DNA of 64,000 nt from Halorientalis sp. LT38 (lineage in GTDB: Archaea > Halobacteriota > Halobacteria > Halobacteriales > Haloarculaceae): contig NZ_JAYEZN010000001.1 in assembly GCF_037031225.1 (NCBI RefSeq), forward strand, positions 3,348,001 to 3,412,000, written 5' to 3'. Below are positions 1-7,894 of this stretch, piece by piece. Below the pieces are notes generated by a model that worked only from the letters and a program-made list of their open reading frames with translations, searched no databases and was not told where the DNA came from. Both the position numbers and the translations under genes were made by a program. How positions within the stretch are numbered: position 1 is the stretch's first letter; every line of letters starts with the position of its first letter.

Positions 1-800
1 TGGTCCTCCGGGAGGGGCTCGGGGTCGGTCACGTCCAGCGCCGCGCCCCGGATGCCGCCGGTCCGTACCGATCGGACGAGCGCGTCGGTGTCGATCACCT
101 CGCCGCGGGCGACGTTGACGACGACGGCGTCGGCCGGGAGCGCGTTCAGTTCCGCGTCGCCGATGAGCCCCCTGGTCTCGTCGGTCAGCGGGCAGGCCAG
201 GATCACGTACTCCGCCCGGGCGAGCGCTTCCTGGAGGTCGTCGTAGCCAAGCACCTCGTCGCAGGGGCCGCCCTTGGCGGGCGAGTGGCGGACGCCGACG
301 GTCTCGACGCCGAAGGGGTCCAGCCGGTCAACGATGCCGGTACCGATCTCGCCGAGGCCGACTACCGCGACCGTGCTCCCGGCCAGTTCGCCGGGGTCGG
401 CCACGCGCCACTCGCGACGCTGCTGGCGCCGCCACGCGTCGTGGAGACCGCGGGCGAACGTGAGGACGAACCCGATGACCTGTTCGGAGACGTTCGGGAC
501 GTGCACGCCGGAGGCGCTCGTCACCGCCACGTCGTTCTCTGCGAGCACGGAGAGTGGCAGGTGATCGTACCCGGCGTAGGCGCAGGCGAACAGTTCCAGT
601 TCGTCGGCCGCCTCGATCAGGGCGGGGTCGACGTCCGGCCCGACCATCACGGTCGCGCTCGCCGCGAGGTCCTCCGCCCGGGCAGCGGTGGTCCCTTCCG
701 TGATCCGCCAGTCGGGCAGTCGCTCGCGGAGGATCGCGGCGAGGTCGGCCGGATCGAGCCCGTTGAACTTCTCGCCGAGCACCAGCAGTTCCGAACTCAC
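1..800 (-). CDS. D-2-hydroxyacid dehydrogenase (phosphoglycerate dehydrogenase-like), 3' end outside the window
   Basis: This is an NAD-dependent 2-hydroxyacid dehydrogenase of the SerA/glyoxylate reductase family. The reverse strand reads open from a GTG at 800 to the window edge, giving about 266 residues without the C-terminus. The N-terminal half is the substrate-binding region. It is followed by a Rossmann motif (VAVVGLGEIGTG) and the stretch ASGVHVPNVSEQVIGFVL, which matches the conserved helix before the NAD domain. An ATG near 830 runs into a stop after eleven codons, so the GTG was chosen. The exact substrate cannot be told from the sequence. It stands alone here, transcribed away from the lipoprotein gene at 943. 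Confidence 0.85.
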   Translation of the reverse strand, partial: MSSELLVLGEKFNGLDPADLAAILRERLPDWRITEGTTAARAEDLAASATVMVGPDVDPALIEAADELELFACAYAGYDHLPLSVLAENDVAVTSASGVHVPNVSEQVIGFVLTFARGLHDAWRRQQRREWRVADPGELAGSTVAVVGLGEIGTGIVDRLDPFGVETVGVRHSPAKGGPCDEVLGYDDLQEALARAEYVILACPLTDETRGLIGDAELNALPADAVVVNVARGEVIDTDALVRSVRTGGIRGAALDVTDPEPLPED

Positions 801-913
801 GGCCGATCACCCGTGCGGTGTCGACTGTCCATATCGACTGGGCCGTGGCCTGTCGGCAAAAGCGTGTGGTGCGTCGTCGGGCAGACGGGGTCTGTGATCT
901 CCGATTCTGAACG

Positions 914-919
914 CTTTTA
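914..919 (+). promoter_or_regulatory. TATA-like box for the gene at 943
   Basis: The run TTTTAC lies about 26 bases before the ATG at 943. This spacing predicts a transcript with almost no leader, which is common in haloarchaea. Confidence 0.35.
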
Positions 920-942
920 CTGTCATCGCCACAACAGCACGT

Positions 943-1575
943 ATGCGCCGCCGCGCGTTCCTCGCGTCCGCACTGACCGCCGGAACGGCCCTGACTCCGG
1001 GGTGTGGGGTGATCCACCCGCGTACCGAGCACTCGAATCCGACGGAGAAAACCGACGAGAATCCTCGTGACGACATCCAGTACCTCGCCTTCCGGGCTGA
1101 CGGGTCGGACCTCGCCGACGTGGGTGTCACGCCCCCGTCACTCGACGTCCCGAGCGAATTCGCCACGTCGATCTGGCACCGGGACGGAACGGAGTTGCGA
1201 TCGCTCACACAGCGGTTCGCGACGCCCGGCACGGAGGGGAGCAGACCGTGGCCGACGCTCGCGCTCGAAGGGCCGTTCATGGGCGACCGCGAGCCGCATC
1301 CGTCGGTCTCGTTGTCTCGAACCCAGGACGGGACCGCAGCGGTACTGGAAGTCCACGAATTCGGCGAGTTGGCCGACGAGACAGTTACCATCAACCTAAT
1401 CGTTACCCGGTGGCCCGAATCGGCGCGGACACTCGTCGTCGAGAGTACCGCGGAACTCGCCGAGACGGGTCCGCGCGAGGAGACTCACGTCCTCGAGGGA
1501 CGGCTCGAATTCGCGCTCGCGGACGGGACCGGTGGCGAGGAGCGGTCCGACGAGCCTCCGCAGTCTCCTTCCTGA
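943..1575 (+). CDS. Tat-exported lipoprotein, function unknown
   Basis: The protein has 210 residues. It begins MRRRAFLASALTAG and has a lipobox ending in Cys21 (LTPGC), so it is probably exported by the Tat pathway and anchored to the outer face of the membrane by a lipid on that cysteine. The rest is an acidic soluble domain with predicted beta strands and no motif I recognise. No neighbour suggests a role. The start follows a TATA-like box at the usual distance. Export is well supported; the function is unknown. Confidence 0.75.
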   Translation: MRRRAFLASALTAGTALTPGCGVIHPRTEHSNPTEKTDENPRDDIQYLAFRADGSDLADVGVTPPSLDVPSEFATSIWHRDGTELRSLTQRFATPGTEGSRPWPTLALEGPFMGDREPHPSVSLSRTQDGTAAVLEVHEFGELADETVTINLIVTRWPESARTLVVESTAELAETGPREETHVLEGRLEFALADGTGGEERSDEPPQSPS

Positions 1576-1655
1576 GCTCGCCGTCGGACGGTCCGTCTCA
1601 CCGACCGACTAGTTTCCGGTGCCGATCGCGGCCCGCCGCGGTGTCGAATGAACGG

Positions 1656-1663
1656 CATTTAAC
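1656..1663 (+). promoter_or_regulatory. TATA box for the flavoprotein gene at 1688
   Basis: CATTTAAC is centred about 28 bases before the ATG at 1688. This supports that start and an essentially leaderless transcript. Confidence 0.55.
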
Positions 1664-1687
1664 TCCCCTCGGCGCAGGCTACCGGGT

Positions 1688-3052
1688 ATGCAACAGGTGG
1701 ACGTGGCTATCGTCGGCGGCGGCCCCGCCGGTTCGTCGGCGGCCTACGAGGCCGCGGCGCGGGGCGCCGATGCGGTCGTCTTCGAGAAGGGGGTGCCGCG
1801 AGCGGATCGCGAGGGCGTCGGTCCGGACTCGACCGACGCCGCGGGGATGCTCGACTACTGGGTCGACATCATGGACTTCCGACCGGAGGAGATCCCCGAC
1901 GAGGTGATCCTCAGCGAACTCGACGGCGCGTCGTTCATCGGCCCGACCGAGTCCGTCACCATCCGGGACACGGGCATCGACGCCTCCTATCCGGACTTCG
2001 GTTTCGCCTTCCACCGCGCGCGCTTCGACGACTGGCTCCGCGAACGCGCCGAAGACGTCGGCGCGACCTTCCGGATCGGCAGCTCTGTCACCGACGTCGA
2101 GAGCGACATGACCGGCGGCCACTCCCACCGGCTCGAACTCGCCGACGGCGAGACCGTCGAGGCGCGGTACCTGATCCTCGCGGACGGTCCCCAGCGGACG
2201 GTCACGACCGACGCCGTGGACCAGTTCCTCCCCCACGACCACAGCGTCGAGGAGTACCTGAACCCGAACACCGCGAACCACATCGCCTACCAGGAACATC
2301 GCAGGATTCCGGAGGAACTGTTCGAAGAGGGCCTCCTGAAGTTCTGGTGGGGCGTGATGCCCGGCCACACCGCGTATCCCTGGATCTTCCCGAACGACAA
2401 CAACGTCGCACGGATCGGGCTCACCATGCCCATCGGGATGGACCTCGCGGACGTCGAGAACCGCGGGGACTACGCGCTGCTCGAAGACGACGACGAGCAG
2501 ATCCCGCCGGGCCGGGTGTACGTCCGCCGCCTGCTCGAACGGGAGTACCCCGAGTACGACGTCGACGAGGACTTCCCGCTGGTCGAGGACCGCGGCAAGC
2601 GCGGCGGCACCGAGGCCTACCCCATCTCCTCGACCCGTCCGATCGAGTCCCCGACTGAGGCGGGCGTCGCCGTCGTCGGCGGCGCGATGGGCGCGACCTC
2701 TGCGTTCCACGAAGGTGGCGACCACGTCGCCGTCCGGACCGGGAAGATCGCCGGCCGACTCGCCGGGCAGGGCCGACTGGACAAGTACAACCGCCAGTGG
2801 AAGCGCGCCATCGGCGAGGAGGTCCGCCGCAACGTCGCCCTGGCGGACATGGTGCGGGGCTGGGAGCCGGCCGACTGGGACAATACGTTCAGGCTCGTGG
2901 ACGGCATGATGGACCGCGGGTCGTACTCGCCCTCGCAGGCGCTGACCGCCGGCCTCAACGGGATCAAACTCGTCGGCGAGTACAAGCTCCGGAAACTGAG
3001 CCTCGGCTCCGGCCGGTACGTCCAGTTGCGCCAGGACGACTACCTGTTCTAG
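1688..3052 (+). CDS. Geranylgeranyl reductase-family FAD-dependent oxidoreductase
   Basis: The protein has 454 residues. The N-terminus has the FAD-binding motif GGGPAGSSAAYEAAARG (residues about 10-26), and a second FAD contact lies near VAVVGGAMGATSAFHEGG (about 325-342). This architecture is that of geranylgeranyl reductases and digeranylgeranylglycerophospholipid reductases, which saturate the isoprenoid chains of archaeal lipids. Related flavoproteins act on other polyprenyl or quinone-like substrates. A role in membrane lipid or isoprenoid saturation is therefore likely, but the substrate is not fixed by the sequence. The gene is monocistronic; the repeat-flanked island begins about 225 bases downstream. 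Confidence 0.8.
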   Translation: MQQVDVAIVGGGPAGSSAAYEAAARGADAVVFEKGVPRADREGVGPDSTDAAGMLDYWVDIMDFRPEEIPDEVILSELDGASFIGPTESVTIRDTGIDASYPDFGFAFHRARFDDWLRERAEDVGATFRIGSSVTDVESDMTGGHSHRLELADGETVEARYLILADGPQRTVTTDAVDQFLPHDHSVEEYLNPNTANHIAYQEHRRIPEELFEEGLLKFWWGVMPGHTAYPWIFPNDNNVARIGLTMPIGMDLADVENRGDYALLEDDDEQIPPGRVYVRRLLEREYPEYDVDEDFPLVEDRGKRGGTEAYPISSTRPIESPTEAGVAVVGGAMGATSAFHEGGDHVAVRTGKIAGRLAGQGRLDKYNRQWKRAIGEEVRRNVALADMVRGWEPADWDNTFRLVDGMMDRGSYSPSQALTAGLNGIKLVGEYKLRKLSLGSGRYVQLRQDDYLF

Positions 3053-3277
3053 CGCGACAGCCCTTTGCCGGTGGGTCGCCTACCGCCGAGTGCGTGCCTT
3101 TAGTCCCCGCCCGAGCACACCCATCTGGGCGCGATGACCACGCGGAGAACCCGGGCACGCGACACACGAGTGGCGGCCGCAAGCCGCCTCGCGTATTTGG
3201 GGACGCTATCGCGTCCCCCACCCGGCACGAGGGTTTCCCGGCCGACAGGGCACACCGCCCCGGATGAGGCCGGTCGT
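3053..3277. other. Intergenic stretch with short inverted repeats, left of the island
   Basis: No gene is supported here. It contains a GCGGC-CGCAA-GCCGC stem near 3172-3188 and a perfect 8-bp hairpin at 3199-3218 (GGGGACGC, loop TATC, GCGTCCCC). These may end transcription of the flavoprotein gene. Base composition matches the chromosome up to the direct repeat at 3278. Confidence 0.5.
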
Positions 3278-3298
3278 TAGTGTTCCGGGTGTACATTT
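3278..3298 (+). repeat. Left copy of a 21-bp direct repeat flanking the 3.3-6.2 kb island
   Basis: This copy is identical to 6180-6200 over 21 bases (it starts TAGTGTTCCGGG and ends TGTACATTT). The identity stops abruptly on both sides. The sequence just inside it, from 3299, reads TGAGTGTGCTACTGGTA and resembles the inverted right inner end near 6159-6174. Confidence 0.8.
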
Positions 3299-3538
3299 TG
3301 AGTGTGCTACTGGTAACACGTATAAATGATATAAGTCACTTCAAGCACCGTCTATCGTTGAGGCAAGTTCTTCCGTATTGGCCCCTCTTTTTCATCGGAA
3401 TTCTGAAATCATTGACGACGACGCTCCAGAGACGAGGTCCGGCGGAAGGACTCACATCTATCAGGTTTGGGTATCCGTGCTGCATATAGCACAAATTCTA
3501 TGTGATCAGTCGAACAACTCCCGGAGGAGAGAAAATAG
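3299..3538. other. AT-richer leader region inside the island
   Basis: No gene could be supported. The composition drops sharply compared with the flanking DNA. A TATA-like run (ACGTATAAATGATATAAG, about 3318-3335) could serve as promoter, leaving a leader of about 190 bases before the permease. The open stretch 3280-3489 encodes no recognisable protein; a decayed gene fragment is possible. Confidence 0.4.
3525..3530 (+). promoter_or_regulatory. Strong Shine-Dalgarno sequence for the permease
   Basis: GGAGGAG lies about eight bases before the ATG at 3539 and fixes this start. Strong ribosome sites are rare in this window, where most transcripts look leaderless, so the gene has a different expression style from its neighbours. 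Confidence 0.6.
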
Positions 3539-5545
3539 ATGAGTCCTCTCTTTTTTCTTTTGTTATGGAACAATAGTCTCCCTCTACAGCAACTCCCCGT
3601 GCAGCTGCCAGTCTCGCCCGACGTGGCCGTCGTACTGGCGATCATCGCCATCGTCTTCGTCCTCTTCGTCACCCAGCCGGTACCGATCGACGCCACCGCG
3701 GTCGGTCTCGTGGTCGCACTCGTCCTCCTCGGCGAGTGGACCGGCGTGTCACCAGCGGAGGGCGTCTCGGGGTTCTCGAATCCGGCGACGCTCACGGTGC
3801 TGGCGATGTTCGTTCTGAGCGAGGGCGTCCGACGGACCGGCGTCATCCAGATACTCACGCGGAAACTGATCGCCTTCGCCGGGGACAACGAGTTCAAACA
3901 GTTGCTCGCTACGGTCACTCTCTCCGGGCCGCCGGGCGGAGTCGTCAGCAACGTCTCGGTCGTCGCCGTGTTGATACCGGCGATAATGAATCTCGCTCGG
4001 CAAACGAAGACGTCCCCCTCGAAGCTACTGATACCACTGTCGTTCGCCTCGATGCTCGGCGGCATGCTCACCGTCGTCGGGACGATAACGAACCTCCTGG
4101 CGAGCGAGGTGTGGGTCCAGGTAGGCGGTCCCGACGCACAGCCCTTCGCGCTGCTCGAGTTCACACACCTGGGCGCCATCGTCTTGCTCGTGGGGATCGT
4201 GTACCTGCTCACCGTCGGTCGATACCTCACTCCAGCACGGATCGAGCCGACTGAGTCGCCCACCGACGCGTTCGGCATGACCGACTACCTCACCGACGTC
4301 GTCGTCATGGAGGACTCGCCGCTCGTCGGTTCCCGGGTCGGTGAATTGAGCGAGGAAGATCTGGACCTCGACGTGTTCCAGATCGTTCGTGGCAACCGGA
4401 CGATCGCCCGGGGACTCGGATCGGAACGGATCCAGGCTGGCGACGTCCTCTCTGTCAGGGCCGACCAGGAAACCCTCCAGGAGGTCATCGAGCAAGACCA
4501 CGTGCAGCTGTTACCGGAGGTCATGGAAGCGGCCACGGAGGACGATGCGTCCCTCCCGCCTGGCTTCTCGCCACGGCGTCACGGCTGGGAGTCGCTCGAC
4601 GCGGAACGCAGCGACTCTCTCGCCGAGGACGAGGCCTCGAGCGAAGACACGGCGGAGGACGGCGACGAGACGGCCGAGGAGGCCTCCGACGAGGCGATCG
4701 AACTCACCGAAGTCGTGCTATTGCCCGGCCCCTGGTCGAGTCGGCGCAGCGGAGTTGCAGACTTCGAGCGCGACTACGACGTGACAGTGCTGGCGATCCG
4801 GCGCGGCGACGAGGTGATCCGCCAGCGCCTCCGAGAGGTCCGGTTGCAGGCCGGCGACGTCATCCTCGTCCAGGCGCCCGACCAGGTACTCGATCGCATC
4901 GCGCGGGACACGAACGTCGCTATCGGGGGTGAGGACAGATGGGAGGATTTCGACCGTTCGAAGATCCCCATCGCGCTGGGAATCCTCGCCGGCGCCCTCG
5001 GACTCGCAGCACTCGACGTCCTCGGGCTGATGACGAGTGCGCTGACGGGCGTCGCGGCGATGTTCTTCACGGGCATCCTCACGCCCGAGGACGCATACGA
5101 AGCCATCGACTGGGAAGTGATCTTCATGGTGGCGGGTGTCATCCCGCTTGGTATCGCAGTCGAGGCCTCGGGCACGGCGGACCTCATCGCCGACCTCGTC
5201 GTTTCCGTCAGTGAGCTCCTTCCCGTGATCGCGGTTCTGGGGCTGTTCTACCTTGGGACCGCGGTCATCACGGAGATGGTCAGCAACTCCGCCAGCGTCG
5301 TATTGCTGTTGCCAATCGGGGTCGAGGTCGCCAGCCAACTCGGCGCCAATCCCTTCGCGTTCGTAATGGCCGTGACCTTCGCCGCCAGCACCCCGCTCCT
5401 GACCCCCGTCGGCTACCAGACCAACCTCATGGTCTACGGCCCAGGCGGATACAAATTCACGGATTTCGCACGCGTCGGAGCGCCATTACAATTGATACTG
5501 ACTGTCGTCACGACAGTCGGTATCGCATTCTTTTGGGGGGTATAA
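3539..5545 (+). CDS. SLC13-family permease with two RCK_C (TrkA-C) domains
   Basis: The 668-residue protein is an integral membrane transporter of the DASS/SLC13 type, which carries dicarboxylates, sulfate or similar anions with sodium. Hydrophobic helices fill about residues 20-240 and 480-668. The cytoplasmic middle holds two RCK_C-type domains (about 254-320 and 388-460), each with the pattern GDVLSVRA or GDVILVQAP. They are joined by a very acidic linker (about 335-385). RCK_C domains usually bind small ligands and regulate transport. It lies in the repeat-flanked island and was probably acquired. The substrate cannot be assigned. Confidence 0.85.
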   Translation: MSPLFFLLLWNNSLPLQQLPVQLPVSPDVAVVLAIIAIVFVLFVTQPVPIDATAVGLVVALVLLGEWTGVSPAEGVSGFSNPATLTVLAMFVLSEGVRRTGVIQILTRKLIAFAGDNEFKQLLATVTLSGPPGGVVSNVSVVAVLIPAIMNLARQTKTSPSKLLIPLSFASMLGGMLTVVGTITNLLASEVWVQVGGPDAQPFALLEFTHLGAIVLLVGIVYLLTVGRYLTPARIEPTESPTDAFGMTDYLTDVVVMEDSPLVGSRVGELSEEDLDLDVFQIVRGNRTIARGLGSERIQAGDVLSVRADQETLQEVIEQDHVQLLPEVMEAATEDDASLPPGFSPRRHGWESLDAERSDSLAEDEASSEDTAEDGDETAEEASDEAIELTEVVLLPGPWSSRRSGVADFERDYDVTVLAIRRGDEVIRQRLREVRLQAGDVILVQAPDQVLDRIARDTNVAIGGEDRWEDFDRSKIPIALGILAGALGLAALDVLGLMTSALTGVAAMFFTGILTPEDAYEAIDWEVIFMVAGVIPLGIAVEASGTADLIADLVVSVSELLPVIAVLGLFYLGTAVITEMVSNSASVVLLLPIGVEVASQLGANPFAFVMAVTFAASTPLLTPVGYQTNLMVYGPGGYKFTDFARVGAPLQLILTVVTTVGIAFFWGV

Positions 5546-5731
5546 TCAGGAGGAGTGGAGAACTAGCAGGGATATCGCAACGCACAGAGCCGAACCGGTA
5601 GGTGGTTACCGACTAACGAAGTTCTATTGAAACATATCGATTCGGACCCACGATTGACTGACGAGTCACTCTGAGGGGAACCATTAATGCCGTTTCCTCA
5701 ACTTGACACTGATGAGGACTGCTAACGAATA
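5546..5731. other. Non-coding gap inside the island
   Basis: The sequence is AT-rich relative to the chromosome and holds no convincing gene. It contains the possible promoter of the small membrane protein: AACCATTAATG around 5680-5690 lies roughly 45 bases before its ATG. Confidence 0.4.
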
Positions 5732-5956
5732 ATGGATCCACGAACCGTCTTCTACAAGCATCCCTATGCGACTATGGTCACAGCTGTATTTCTATTCTCT
5801 CTCGTGATAACATCTTTATACTTCTTTGGCTTGTATCCTGGCGTACCGAAAACACGGCCGAAGCTGGACGGATTACTTACGGTCACAGTGATCCTTTTCG
5901 CCGCAACAGCCGGGAGCTGGATCACAGCAATAATTCTGAGATCGGATGATCACTGA
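5732..5956 (+). CDS. Small two-helix membrane protein, unknown function
   Basis: The 74-residue protein has two hydrophobic segments (about residues 14-34 and 47-68) joined by a short basic loop (KTRPK). This gives a helical hairpin in the membrane. I do not recognise a family. It is the last gene of the island, and its codon use is less G+C-biased than surrounding genes. It could be an accessory of the permease upstream, but the 186-base gap gives no sign of coupling. Confidence 0.5.
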   Translation: MDPRTVFYKHPYATMVTAVFLFSLVITSLYFFGLYPGVPKTRPKLDGLLTVTVILFAATAGSWITAIILRSDDH

Positions 5957-6179
5957 TCCACTTCGGAGTGGAAATGACGATCCCAATATCAACATTTTGA
6001 AAAATCTTTGCCATCTGCTAATCGAATACAAATTGATATGCATAGGTGTTTCTGCAATCATTACACGACAAATTCGTTGAATGCATAGACCCGTGTGCGC
6101 CACCGATTTCACGGCATAGGATAGAGTCCTTTTGGTAGAATGTCACATTCACTGAGCCTACTAGTAGAAACTCGCCCGG
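5957..6179. other. AT-rich right part of the island, no gene seen
   Basis: This stretch has the lowest G+C in the window apart from promoter sites. No protein or RNA gene could be supported. Near the right end is a perfect 10-bp palindrome CTACTAGTAG (6159-6168), part of the imperfect inverted match to the island's left inner end. Confidence 0.45.
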
Positions 6180-6200
6180 TAGTGTTCCGGGTGTACATTT
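6180..6200 (+). repeat. Right copy of the 21-bp direct repeat
   Basis: This copy is identical to 3278-3298. To its right the chromosomal composition resumes. The next gene (6291-6680) is transcribed toward it, so the repeat lies downstream of that gene and cannot be its promoter. Confidence 0.8.
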
Positions 6201-6290
6201 CACGGTGATCCGCGACGCGACTACTCCCCTCACTGTGACGGACCCGGCCCGTAGACCGCGAAATCGCAAAAGAAACCGCCGAAACGACGT

Positions 6291-6680
6291 TTACGATCGG
6301 CTCTTCGATTTCGAGCCGTCGCTCCGCGGCGACCTCGTTTCGCGGGCCGCCAGGTCCAGATACGGGGCGACGACGTCGGCGGCCGGCAGTAACTGAAGCG
6401 TCTCCTCGTCCGAGTCGTACTCGACGACGCCGGCGTCGGTCAGTTTCGGGACGTGAACGTGAACGAGGCTGGTACAGACCCGTTCGACGTGTTCTCTCGT
6501 GTGCTCGCCCTCCGCGAGGGCGAGGTGATCGGCGAGGTCGGGGATCGCGACGGCGCCGACGGCGCGCGAGAGGTGCTGCAAGGTCCGCAACCGCCGCTCG
6601 TTCGAGAGCAGGCCGCAGACGGTCGTCGTCGAGAGCGCGCCCTCGCGGCCCGGGTTGCTGTTGGGTTCTGTTGTCGGCAT
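6291..6680 (-). CDS. Winged-helix DNA-binding protein (haloarchaeal HTH family)
   Basis: The start ATG at 6680 gives 129 residues (MPTTEPNSNP...). A further 19 codons upstream are open but look non-coding. The core (about 20-105) reads as a winged helix: CGLLSNERRLRTLQHLSRA for the first helices, then HLALAEGEH...ERVCTSLVHVHVPKLTDAGVVEYD for the recognition helix and wing. This matches small haloarchaeal regulators of the DUF7344 type. The C-terminus is basic and serine-rich. The target is unknown. A similar protein is encoded at 33601-33996. Confidence 0.75.
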   Translation of the reverse strand: MPTTEPNSNPGREGALSTTTVCGLLSNERRLRTLQHLSRAVGAVAIPDLADHLALAEGEHTREHVERVCTSLVHVHVPKLTDAGVVEYDSDEETLQLLPAADVVAPYLDLAARETRSPRSDGSKSKSRS

Positions 6681-6866
6681 CGGATACTCCGCGCCCGGGT
6701 CACTCGGGAGTCCCGTCGACCCCCTGGATCCGAGCACTGGTCGGCCATTGACGGTCGGCGGCTTAAACGTCGGTACCCGATGGCACCACTTGCGTATCCG
6801 AGAGTCGCTGTCGCGGCGGTTCGCGAACCGCTTCGGACCCGATCCGTACCAGTTGCTCGCCCGACG

Positions 6867-7085
6867 CTACTCGTCGAGGAACACGGTCGAGTCCCGCGAG
6901 AGCGTCGCCTCGTCGGTCTTCTCGATGGTCACCCGCCAGCTCGGGACGACCGAGGAGGACGAGGTGACGGTCCACGTCCCGGCGACCGTCTCCCCGGCCG
7001 CGAATGACTCCAGGACGAGCGTCTGGAGTGCGGATTCGAAGTCGTCCGTGGCGGAACTCGCGCTGTCGTCGGTTTTTGTCGTCAT
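6867..7085 (-). CDS. Small haloarchaeal protein, unknown function
   Basis: The protein has 72 residues from the ATG at 7085 (MTTKTDDSASSATDDF). Upstream ATG 7142 lies at or above the expected transcription start given the TATA box at 7155-7161, so the inner start is preferred. The acidic N-terminus is followed by FESALQTLVLESFAAGETVAGTWTV and a strand-rich end. This may be a small alpha-beta domain, but I cannot name it with confidence. It is divergent from the DJ-1 gene. Confidence 0.55.
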   Translation of the reverse strand: MTTKTDDSASSATDDFESALQTLVLESFAAGETVAGTWTVTSSSSVVPSWRVTIEKTDEATLSRDSTVFLDE

Positions 7086-7154
7086 GGGCTGGTGAGTCGC
7101 CGACTGCGGGGCCGTGTCACGCCCCGCGGTCTCGACCCCCATAGGCGCGGCCGG

Positions 7155-7161
7155 TATTTAA
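7155..7161 (-). promoter_or_regulatory. TATA box for the small protein ending at 6867
   Basis: On the reverse strand this reads TTAAATA. It predicts a transcription start near 7131 and a leader of about 45 bases to the ATG at 7085. Confidence 0.5.
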
Positions 7162-7210
7162 GCTTCGCTGGCGGGGCAGTCGACGAACCCCTCGCCCTCG
7201 CGCGACTACC

Positions 7211-7216
7211 TTTATA
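7211..7216 (+). promoter_or_regulatory. TATA box for the DJ-1/PfpI gene
   Basis: TTTATA in ACCTTTATACTCG predicts transcription from about 7238, leaving a leader of about 30 bases before the ATG at 7268. It shares a 180-bp divergent region with the reverse gene. Confidence 0.5.
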
Positions 7217-7267
7217 CTCGTGGGTAACGGTATCATAGAACGTGTTCTGAACGAACACAGAGACACC

Positions 7268-7864
7268 ATGACTGGCAAGCAGATTCTCATGATCGTCGGC
7301 GACTTCGGGGAGGACTACGAGACGATGGTGCCCTTCCAGGCCCTCCAGGCCGTGGGCCACGAGGTGGAAGCGGTCTGCCCGGAGAAGGCGGCGGGTGACG
7401 CCTGCAAGACGGCGATTCACGACTTCCGGGGCGACCAGACCTACCTGGAGGAGCGAGGCCACGACTTCCAGGTGACCGAGACGATGGCCGAGATCGACCC
7501 GGCCGACTACGACGCGCTGGTGGTCCCCGGCGGACGGGCGCCGGAGTACCTGCGCACCTACGACGCGGTGATCGAGACGGTTCAACACTTCTTCGAGGAA
7601 GACAAGCCCGTGGCGTCGCTCTGTCACGGCCCGCAGATCCTCGCGGCCGCCGACGTGCTCGACGGCTACGAGATGACGACCTATCCGGCCGTGCGCGCCG
7701 AGGCCGAGGCAGCGGGCTGTTCGTGGGTCGACGAGGTGACCCGGGACCGGAACCTCGTCACGGCGCAGGACTGGAGCGACCACGTCGAGTGGCTCGCCGA
7801 GTTCCTCGACCTGCTGGGCACCGAAATCGAACACGGCGAACCGGCCGTGGCGGCGGACGATTAG
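7268..7864 (+). CDS. DJ-1/PfpI-family protein (class I glutamine amidotransferase-like)
   Basis: The 198-residue protein has the DJ-1/PfpI fold. The nucleophile elbow is SLCHGPQILAAADVL with Cys119-His120, and an acidic partner lies in GDFGEDYETM near the N-terminus (Glu15/Glu18). Members act as stress proteases, deglycases or glyoxalase-like enzymes; which one applies here cannot be told. The size is normal for the family. The start follows a TATA box by about 55 bases. It stands alone between a divergent small gene and the PQQ-propeller gene. Confidence 0.85.
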   Translation: MTGKQILMIVGDFGEDYETMVPFQALQAVGHEVEAVCPEKAAGDACKTAIHDFRGDQTYLEERGHDFQVTETMAEIDPADYDALVVPGGRAPEYLRTYDAVIETVQHFFEEDKPVASLCHGPQILAAADVLDGYEMTTYPAVRAEAEAAGCSWVDEVTRDRNLVTAQDWSDHVEWLAEFLDLLGTEIEHGEPAVAADD

Positions 7865-7894
7865 GACGAGCGAACCCTTCACTGAACCGTAAGG

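Larger units (their letters stand above)
3278..6200. mobile_element. Probable genomic island bounded by 21-bp direct repeats
   Basis: The 2.9-kb segment between the repeats has long non-coding stretches of visibly lower G+C than its surroundings. It carries two genes, an SLC13-type permease and a 74-residue membrane protein. The permease has a clear Shine-Dalgarno sequence, unlike most genes in this window. No transposase or integrase is recognisable. The inner ends show an imperfect inverted match (GAGTGTGCTACTGGTA against the complement of 6159-6174). I infer insertion with a long target or attachment-site duplication; the mechanism is unknown. Confidence 0.5.

Noticed and set aside
3199-3218. 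The GGGGACGC hairpin as a regulatory RNA element
   Set aside because: Perfect 8-bp hairpins are frequent in these GC-rich gaps; termination of the flavoprotein gene is the simplest explanation, and no riboswitch-like structure is visible.
3280-3489. Possible small protein inside the left part of the island
   Set aside because: It begins in the direct repeat, has no family, and its codons are AT-rich without the haloarchaeal acidic bias. A decayed fragment is possible but not supported.
3278-6200. The 21-bp repeats as operator sites instead of island boundaries
   Set aside because: The right copy lies downstream of its nearest gene and far from any start codon, and the composition changes at both copies. 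The partial dyad in the repeat is weak (about half the positions).
6018-6269. A reverse-strand small frame crossing the right island repeat
   Set aside because: It mixes island and chromosomal sequence, includes the repeat, and has no recognisable motif or promoter.
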